A stretch of DNA of 64,000 nucleotides from Rhipicephalus microplus (lineage: Eukaryota > Arthropoda > Arachnida > Ixodida > Ixodidae): NCBI RefSeq assembly GCF_043290135.1, contig NC_134702.1, forward strand, positions 87,320,817 through 87,384,816, read 5' to 3'. Shown one piece after another: positions 57,207-64,000 of the stretch. The position numbers and the translations under genes are program-made. Position 1 is the stretch's first letter, and the number at the start of each line of letters is the position of its first letter. Under the pieces are notes generated by a model that made no database searches, was not told the origin of the DNA, and saw only the letters and a program-made list of their open reading frames with translations.

Positions 57207-57384
57207 TAAGGCGAAGAACAGCATCGTCTTGTTGCGCAGGCGGTTGCAATGTTCGGCCTTTAGAGTTGCCTGAAATAAATGTCTATTACTACTACTACTT
57301 AGGTGGGGTGCATCGTCTCCACAACTCCAAATGTTCTATAGTTATGTTGTGGCACATGTCAGTGAATGCAAACGTTCAGTATAT

Positions 57385-57566
57385 TGTCGCGACCTGGAGA
57401 CAGAGGTCGTACTTGAAGAAGCTGAGAGAACAGCTGCGGGTCGGTCTTCTTATTTACCGCGGGCCCGAGAGTTTCTCGTCTTTCTCGTTGTTGCTTTCTG
57501 CATAACAGATTGCAGATGTGCGTTGCACTGCCGCGCCTTCGTCATTCTCGCAGGACGCACGTGACA
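57385..57566 (-). mobile_element. 3' LTR of gypsy 2
   Basis: A 182-bp segment beginning TGTCGCGACC and ending CGTGACA has TGTC/GACA inverted ends. It sits directly downstream (minus strand) of the purine-rich tract aaagggtggcaaa. A 5' partner LTR is not present in the window, so the limits rest on these two signals. Confidence 0.65.
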
Positions 57567-60500
57567 TTTGCCACCCTTTGAAAACGACATCGTCCCGATG
57601 CACAGCCAAGGCGCTCTGCTTACAAAAACGCATGTATTCACTAGCACTCACAGGACAAGCGAAAGTTAGCTGGACAGGTAGGGTTTCATCAAGATGACAT
57701 GCATGATCTCGGGCGAGCGGTTTCGGCCACTTGAAGTCCAATCGCCGTCGGGAATAACTTTGTAGTTGATGTCGTTCAATCGTCGGATGACTCGATATGG
57801 GCCGAAGTATCGTCGCAATAGCTTCTCTGAAAGTCCGCGTCGACGTGTTGTGATCCAGACCCATACCTTGTCGCCTGGTGTGTAGGTTACCAATTTATGT
57901 AGTAGGTCGTACCGTTTCGAATCTTTGTGGCGCTAGTGACAAATACGCATGCGGGCTAGCTGTCGGGCTTTTTCGGCGTCAGCATGAGTGTTGTTACACT
58001 CGTGTGGCAGCATAGCATCCAACGTTGTAGCGATTTCGCACCCATGTATTAAACTAAACGGCGTCATGCCGGTAGTTTTCTGCCGGGCAATATTATAGGC
58101 GAAGGTCACATAAGGCAAGATTTCATCCCAGTTATTGTGTTCCGTGTCGGCATACATGCAGAGCATTTCTTCGAGGGCGCTCTCTTAGTTCATTTGTTTG
58201 TGGATGGTACGCCGTTGTTCTCCGGTGAGCTGTACCGCTGAGCCTGAGAACCAACTCCAAAAGTTCTGCCATGAACGCAGGTCCTCTATCCGTGATGAGA
58301 ACTTTTGAAGCACTGTGCCAAAGGACGACGTTTTCTATGAAGAAATGAGCCACTTCTGCTGCTGTGGCCCTTGGCGTGGTTTTAATTTCTGTGTAGCGAG
58401 ACAAGTAATTGGTGGCAACAATGATCCATCTGTTCCCTGTAGTAGAAGTTGGGAATGGGCCCAGGAAATTGATTCCGATTTGCGTGAATGGATTCGCTGA
58501 TACTAGGACGGAATGTAATAAACCTGCCAGCTTGCAGGGGGGTGCTTTGCGTCTTTGGCAGTCAGAACAGCTTTGGACGTCTTGTTTTACAACAGCAGGT
58601 AGGTTCGGCCAGTAGTAACTGTTTTGCAGTCGGGACATGTTCGAGTGTAGCCGAGATGACTGGAGGTGACTTCATCATGGCAGGCTTCCAGAATTTGTTT
58701 TCGCAATGATACATGACGACGAGCAAGTATGAGCTGCTGGTGGGAAAAAAGCTTTTCTTGTATAGGACGTCGTTCCTTAAACAAAAAGATGGCAGTCCCC
58801 TGGCAAAAACTCGCGGCACGTCTTCATGTCGTCCTTCTAGGAAGTCGATAAGCGAAAGCAGGTCAGGGTCACTGCGCTGCTCTTGTGAAATAGTGGCCGC
58901 GTTGATGACCCCCAAGAATGCGGTGTCCATAGACTCGTCAATAATAGCGGCAGGCTCGACGAGTGACCACGAGAGACAGTCTGCATCGGTGTGCTTCTTC
59001 CCTGATTTCTAAATCATGGTCATATGAAACTCTTGAAGCCTAAGGCTCACTGCTAAACGACCGGATGGGTCTTTAAAGTTAGTGAGCCAGCAAAGCGAGT
59101 GGTGATCGCTGACGACCTTGAATGAGCGGCCGTACAGATACAGTCGAAATTTGAGAACCACCCAGACCACGGCGCGGGACTCTTTCTCAGCAGTCAAGTA
59201 GTTCATTTCCGTGCGAGATAGAGCTCTGCTGGCATAAACTATCACTTTCTAGGAGTTATCTTGCCACTGTATCAGTACGGCGCCCAAGCCCACATTGCTT
59301 GCGTCGGTGTGAAGTGCTTTTGGCGCTTCCTGGTCAAAGTGTGCAAGAACCAGAGGTGTTTTGAGGCATTGTCGTAATTGGGTTGAACGCAGTTTGTTCC
59401 TTTTCACCCCAAAGAAAGGGGACATCCTCTCGTGTGAGCCGCGTCAAAGACGCCGCAATAGACGAAATGTTGGCGATTAATCGTCGGTAATAGCGCAGAG
59501 GCCTTAGGAATATCTCTCTGCTCTTTTGTCATGCGGTGCGGGAAACTCTGCGACAGCGTCGATTTTGCCCGGTTCAGGCCGAACACCTTCGAGGCTTACC
59601 ACGTGGCCTAAGAAGCACAGTTCGCTTAAACCAAAATGGCTCTTCTCTGGTTTTAAAGTCAGGGCAGCCGAACGTATAGCTGGTAAAACTGCGAATATAC
59701 GACTTAGGTGTTCCTCGAATGCAGCTGAGAAGACAATAGCGCCGTCTAGATAGACCAAGCATATCTGCCCCTTAACTCCTGATAGCACAGTGTCCAAACA
59801 TAGAAAAATGGCTGGCGCAGAGCATAACCCACATGGAAGCACTTTACGTTCATAAGGACCATCGGGCGTCAAGAAAGCAGCTTTCTCACGGTCCTCATGT
59901 CGACCTCTTTTTGCCAATAGCCACTTCGCAGGTTCATCGATGAGAAATAGCCTGCACGTCGCAGCCGATCAAGAGAGTCATCTATGCGTCGCAGTGGGTA
60001 GACATCTTTCTTCGTGACTTGGTTTAACTTGCGGTAATCTATACAAAAACACAAGACGCCGTCTTTCTTTTTAACCAATACCACGGGGGGATGCCCGAGG
60101 ACATTTGGAAGGCTGTATTACGTCATCTTGGAGCATCTTCTGAACTTCCTTTTGGATCTCCTCGTGTTCTTCGGAGCCACATGGTATGGGTTTTGCCAGA
60201 TCGGTCTCGTATTTTCTTCAACAATGACTCGGTGCCGGGTCAGCGGTGTTTGCTTGACCTTCGACGTGCACGAAAAACAATTTTGGAACTGGTGTATCAG
60301 CTCTAGTAGGTGCCGTTAATTCGAGAATGACAGGGTAGGGCAAATGTCGACAGACAAAGGTGCCGAGGCTGGGTCGGCCGCGTCGTCCGGTTGCAAAGCG
60401 AAGCAATCTCTGGCTTAGTCCAAATCATAGTAGTAGGCAATTAAGGCGCCCTTCTGGATGTGAAGGCGCTCGTTGCTTAAGTTGGTGAGGAGCACTTCTG

Positions 60501-61660
60501 CCCACCCATCAGTTAGTGTCAAAATGCCTCTCGCTATGGAAACACCTTGCGTAAGCAATAGCGTGACTATTCGTTCCCCTATCACCTCGTTACGGCACGG
60601 CCGCTCACACAACACCGACACAAGGCAGTAAGATCTCGGCTGGAGCATCACATCATCGGCTACACGTAAACGTTGCAGTTGTTTTTCAGTGGCGGCGTGG
60701 ACGCAAGGATGGGCGGAAAAGGTGACTATACGTTCTGGAATGTTGATGACAACACCGTACTCTCGCAGAAAATCCGTACGCAAAATCAGCTTTTTACAAC
60801 AGTCCGGTGAAATGACAAAAAAGGCGACGAAGCTCGAATCACTGATTACGAGCCGAGCGGTGCATTTACCGGTTGGCGTTATTATCTGTCCACCAGCACT
60901 CCTTATGCTCGGCCCACTTGACGGCGTCTGGCTCTTCTTAAGGCGGCCGGCGAGCTCTTATTGCATAATAGAAAAGTCAGCACCAGTGTGAACCAGTGCT
61001 GTTACGTAGTGTCCGTCAATAATAACGCTAAGGTCGGCACGTACAAATTCATCGGCATTAGTACTCGTGGTTGTCGTCGTCGTCGTCATCGCCGTTGGCA
61101 TGTCGTCTTTGTTTAGAGGGAAGGGATCTTTTTAGTGTCTCGGCAATTGGCAACCTTGCCCCCAGAGGTCGCGGCAGTTAGTTTCCCTGGCACAGGCTTG
61201 GGGAGCGGTTCCTGACGGCGTCAGTGTAACTTTGGCAATTCCGGAAGTGTGACCTCGTGCAGGTGAGGGAGACCGCCAGCGACGACGTGGTGAAGAAGCT
61301 TGGTTTGTCGGCAGATGATCAGTACCATGGTCACGATGGTCTTCAAATTAAAATGAAGCGGAACGAGAAACGTTTCCAAACCGGGCTTCTCGATGACGGC
61401 AATAGAGCGAGATGTGGCCTGATTAGCTGCAAAGGAAACAAAAGGGTCGATGGTCGGCAGTGTGCCACAAGTTGGTCCGACGTACTGGAGGTCGCCGCAC
61501 AGGTTCGCGCTGCCACCAAGGCAAAGTAACGGGCCGTGGCTGAAAGTGTGCTTTTCTGGGGCAAGCAGATGACGGCGGATGGCATCAGCATAGGTCAACG
61601 GACGTTGTTCAGGGGGTGGCGTCGGTGATGGAAAGGCTTGCCGTGGTTTACGGCACACGA
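57567..61660 (-). pseudogene. Ty3/gypsy gag-pol relic (gypsy 2)
   Basis: Order on the minus strand: gag C-terminal part (TYADAIRR, 61.6 kb), protease, RT, RNase H, integrase, C-terminal RRRGLSEKLL block with RYFGPYRVIRRL, then a purine tract and LTR. Every catalytic centre checked is altered: protease HTGAD for DTGAD with a stop soon after, RT YLDG for YLDD, integrase GINFLGPFP with Asn for the first Asp. ITDRG (second Asp) is kept. Frameshifts and stops are frequent. The 5' LTR and most of gag are missing, and the copy is cut at about 61.67 kb by a LINE tail. It is related to gypsy 1 at 23.7-27.1 kb but better preserved. Confidence 0.85.
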
Positions 61661-61951
61661 TTTACGCAACAGAATTTTATTTTTATTTATTTATTTATTA
61701 CATACTGCAGTCCGTAGACCAAGCAGGAGGGGCACAAAAAGGGACCATAGCAAAAAAAGCGAACAAGTTATACAGCAAGTTAGAATATACAAACCTACTG
61801 AAAAACAAGTCATACTAAATAGGATGCTTAGTTATACATATCTAAAAAAGTGAACAAACTTCTGGAAACAGTTTCAAGCACAAAAAAGTAAAGCTACAAA
61901 GTTGAAATGATAAGAAGAGGTAGTCTAGCATTGAAATATCAACAGCATTGA

Positions 61952-62308
61952 TTACACAAAAAGATGCATGTAGTTTTCAAGGTCGGGAATGCCACGTTCA
62001 GGAAAAAAATTTGAAGCCAGTGCATTCCATTCGCTAATGGTTCCCAGAAAGAAGGAATGTTTGAAAAGGTTAGTACGTGCAAAGTAAGGTATCAGATCAT
62101 GATTGTGAGCATGCCTGGTTTTCCTGGAAGAAGAGGGAGAGATGTATTTACTGGGATCAATATTAAACTGATGATTACGAAACAGGAAAAGAAACTTGAG
62201 TCTGGTGATAGTTCTACGCTGTTTCAAGAGCGGAATGTTGTTAGTAGCCATGAGTGATGAAGGTGAATCAAGATTGTGGTAGGCATTATAGATGAATCTT
62301 ACCTTCAA
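61952..62308 (-). pseudogene. CR1/L2-like ORF2 C-terminal end
   Basis: Reads FIYNAYHNLDSPSSLMATNN, then LKQRRTITRLKFLFLF, HNHDLIPYFARTNLFKHSFF, TISEWNALASNFF and ENYMHLFV. This is the conserved end of CR1/L2 ORF2 after the RT. It lies only about 20 bases after the end of the endonuclease frame. Confidence 0.75.
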
Positions 62309-62327
62309 GTTTATAACATTTATTACT

Positions 62328-63049
62328 TCATATATTTACTTCAAGTTTATAATATTTCCTGGTCTCTCTTCGGTGTGCTTTGTTTTCACCAATACCGAGG
62401 GATAAAAATACTGCTGTATGGTCGGAAATTCCATCTTCAATAGAGACCGTGTATTTGCATACATCATAATTTGAAAAGACTAGGTCGAGTGTAGAACGGG
62501 TGTTTCCAGCCTTTCTGGTGCTCTCATTAACAATCTGCACAAGATCGCACATCAAGGCATGTCAGCGAGATGGTTTAACGTCGTTATATCAGAGCCAGAG
62601 CAAGGAACGCGCCAGTCAACATTGGGCAAGTTAAAATCACCTGCAAGAATCAGACGGTCATTTTTAAACGTGCACATGTGGTCATAGAGTCTAGACAGAT
62701 ATTCGTGTGTTGAAGAGGGTGGTCTGTAGATGGCACATACGGTAAAGTAATGGCCCCAGCAGCTTACCTTAAGGAATAAACTTTCGTGCTCATGAATTTG
62801 TTGAAGGGGCCGAGGACTAATACAATCTTTGAGAACTATTGCTACACCACCACCTCTTATTGGCCGATCACGTCTGAAGATTTGATATCTCGGAGGAATT
62901 AGTACTGAATCATTTATACCTTCGTGTAGCCAGGTTTCTGTGATTATTGTAATGTGGGGGTCGTAGGTGAGTAGAAGGTACTCGAGCTTGTCAACTTTAT
63001 TTGACAGGCTTTGCGCGTTTATGTTAAGCACTCTCAAACTTTTGGACAC
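62328..63049 (-). pseudogene. CR1/L2-like endonuclease
   Basis: APE-type endonuclease: LRVLNINAQSLSNKVDKLE, TETWL, FRRDRPIRGGGVAIVL, CAIYRPPSS, AGDFNLPNVDW, then after one frame change near 62553 NTRSTLDLVFSN and ISDHTAVF. All usual APE motifs (N in LNINAQSL, E in TETWL, GDFN, SDH) are visible. The frame ends YYKLEVNI at the deletion junction. Confidence 0.8.
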
Positions 63050-63064
63050 ACACTGTCGAGCGGG

Positions 63065-63544
63065 TCAATGAGAACCTGTAGCTTGCGGATTAAGGGCTAC
63101 ACGCACATTTTTGGCTTCATCCCAGCCAAAAAGTTTGCCATCAATTTTGATCTTGTCGTGAATAATAGTAACCCGTTTCCTGCTGTCGCGTTCAGCTTTA
63201 GCACTTTCCCAAAGCAGGCGGCGCTTGCGCAGCGTGCACTGGCTATAATCATTTTGCACATAAATATTGGAGCACTTCAATTTATTTGAATTTTTTAAGA
63301 CTTCTTGTTTCTCCCAATAATCTTGAAAGTAAGCTATGACAGGTCTACGACTGCCTTGGCGGCCAAGACGGTGAATGCGGGCTATGGACTTGCACTTCAC
63401 TCCCAGTGTTTTCTCGAATATATCAGTTACAACAGCAGTTCGAAGACAGGTGTCATTTTCATTTGTGTTTTCGAGAACACCATGAATGATCTGGACTACA
63501 TATAAGCTACCTCCGTTCCTCAAGCTCAGTGGGCACGGCGGCAC
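63065..63544 (-). pseudogene. CR1/L2-like ORF1, C-terminal part
   Basis: RNA-binding ORF1 type: CLRTAVVTDIFEKTLGVKCK, SIARIHRLGRQGSRRPVIAY, NDYSQCTLRKRRLLWESAKA and RVTIIHDKIKIDGKLFGWDE. This resembles the RRM-plus-C-terminal-domain ORF1 of L1/CR1 elements. The annotated start lacks ATG. The upstream coding part seems to run into the 102-bp repeat. Confidence 0.65.
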
Positions 63545-63887
63545 TGGCAGTATGCGGTGGTCTTACAATCCGCTGATCTTCTTTACGCAGCTTCTCGGCT
63601 TGTTCGGGCGTGCGAATGCCAGTCACCCGGGATCGTTTGTCGGAGGCCTATCTGCGCATGACCACCATTCAAGACAGCACGTGTCTTGCCTGCCGCTACC
63701 AACGTCGTTGGATGGACTATCTCACGGATCGTCTACGTCGTTGCTTACAGCGGAGGATGTCAGCCTGCAGGCGGCGCCATCGTGCATCTGGACTACATAT
63801 AAGCTACCTCCGTTCCTCAAGCTCAGTGGGCACGGCGGCACTGGCAGTATGCGGTGGTCTTACAATCCGCTGATCTTCTTTACGCAG
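63489..63887. repeat. 102-bp direct repeat, copies 297 bases apart
   Basis: atctggactacatataagc ... cgctgatcttctttacgcag occurs at 63489-63590 and 63786-63887 with no visible mismatch. The second copy runs into gtgagatt. On the minus strand one frame through the repeat is open (LRKEDQRIVRPPHTASAAVP). It is possibly a duplicated 5' region of the LINE. Confidence 0.85.
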
Positions 63888-64000
63888 GTGAGATTACCAA
63901 ACGAGAAGTGTATCCGTACTAGCGACCTTTTTTTGCTTGTGCTGCCGTGCCCACAATTGTGTGTCATGATGTGTACCACCACGTCTGTACTAAAGAAATT

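Larger units (their letters stand above)
61670..63545 (-). mobile_element. CR1/L2-like LINE with internal deletion of the RT
   Basis: On the minus strand: ORF1 C-terminal part, a complete-looking endonuclease, then directly the C-terminal end of ORF2, a 3'UTR and an (aaat)n tail at 61.68-61.70 kb. Nearly all of the reverse transcriptase is absent. The tail abuts the gypsy 2 relic. Confidence 0.8.

Overview
The window looks like nuclear DNA of a hard tick (Ixodidae, probably a metastriate such as Rhipicephalus or a relative). Several things point that way. There are intron-containing genes for Ala/Pro/Val-rich cuticle proteins with TATA boxes. There are repeated tRNA-headed SINEs whose text resembles my memory of the tick Ruka family. 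Dense, broken LINEs (RTE, I-like, CR1/L2-like) and Ty3/gypsy relics are present, as are short repeats built around a GGGGCGAAGCTCC motif. No database was searched, so species and family names come from memory and inference.

The only host genes I can support are three same-strand members of one cuticle-protein family, about 24-26 kb apart: gene A (2.2-6.1 kb), gene B (29.5-32.4 kb) and gene C (53.8-55.7 kb). Each has a TATA box, a tiny first exon with the ATG and at most two more codons, a main exon encoding the signal peptide and APAV/YHAAPAV-type repeats, and a third exon that is almost wholly 3'UTR. In all three the last intron falls after the first base of the stop codon, so TAA is completed only by splicing (T|AA). 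A and B look intact. C has two frameshifts and is probably a pseudogene.

Most of the rest is mobile DNA. 9.0-9.5 kb holds an I-like LINE 3' end. 11.1-13.96 kb holds an RTE-type LINE with a 930-codon open frame. 17.7-23.7 kb is a mosaic of SINEs, minisatellite and composite repeats. 23.7-27.1 kb is a decayed gypsy pol on the minus strand. 34.4-42.0 kb is a plus-strand I-like LINE split by a roughly 5.3 kb minus-strand I-like LINE. 47.4-48.2 kb is another LINE fragment. 48.3-49.4 kb holds repeats and SINEs. 51.4-52.8 kb is a LINE 3' half with a zf-RVT-like finger. 56.7-57.2 kb is a Harbinger-like MITE with a TAA duplication. 57.4-61.66 kb is a second gypsy with a 3' LTR and lost catalytic residues. 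61.67-63.5 kb is a CR1/L2-like LINE lacking its RT. Long AT-rich stretches between these hold nothing I can name.

I found no tRNA or rRNA gene, CRISPR array or prokaryotic-type operon. The most distinctive biological signal is the conserved splice-dependent stop codon of the cuticle cluster. The rest of the interest lies in the well-preserved insertion footprints: target-site duplications, nested elements and deletion junctions.
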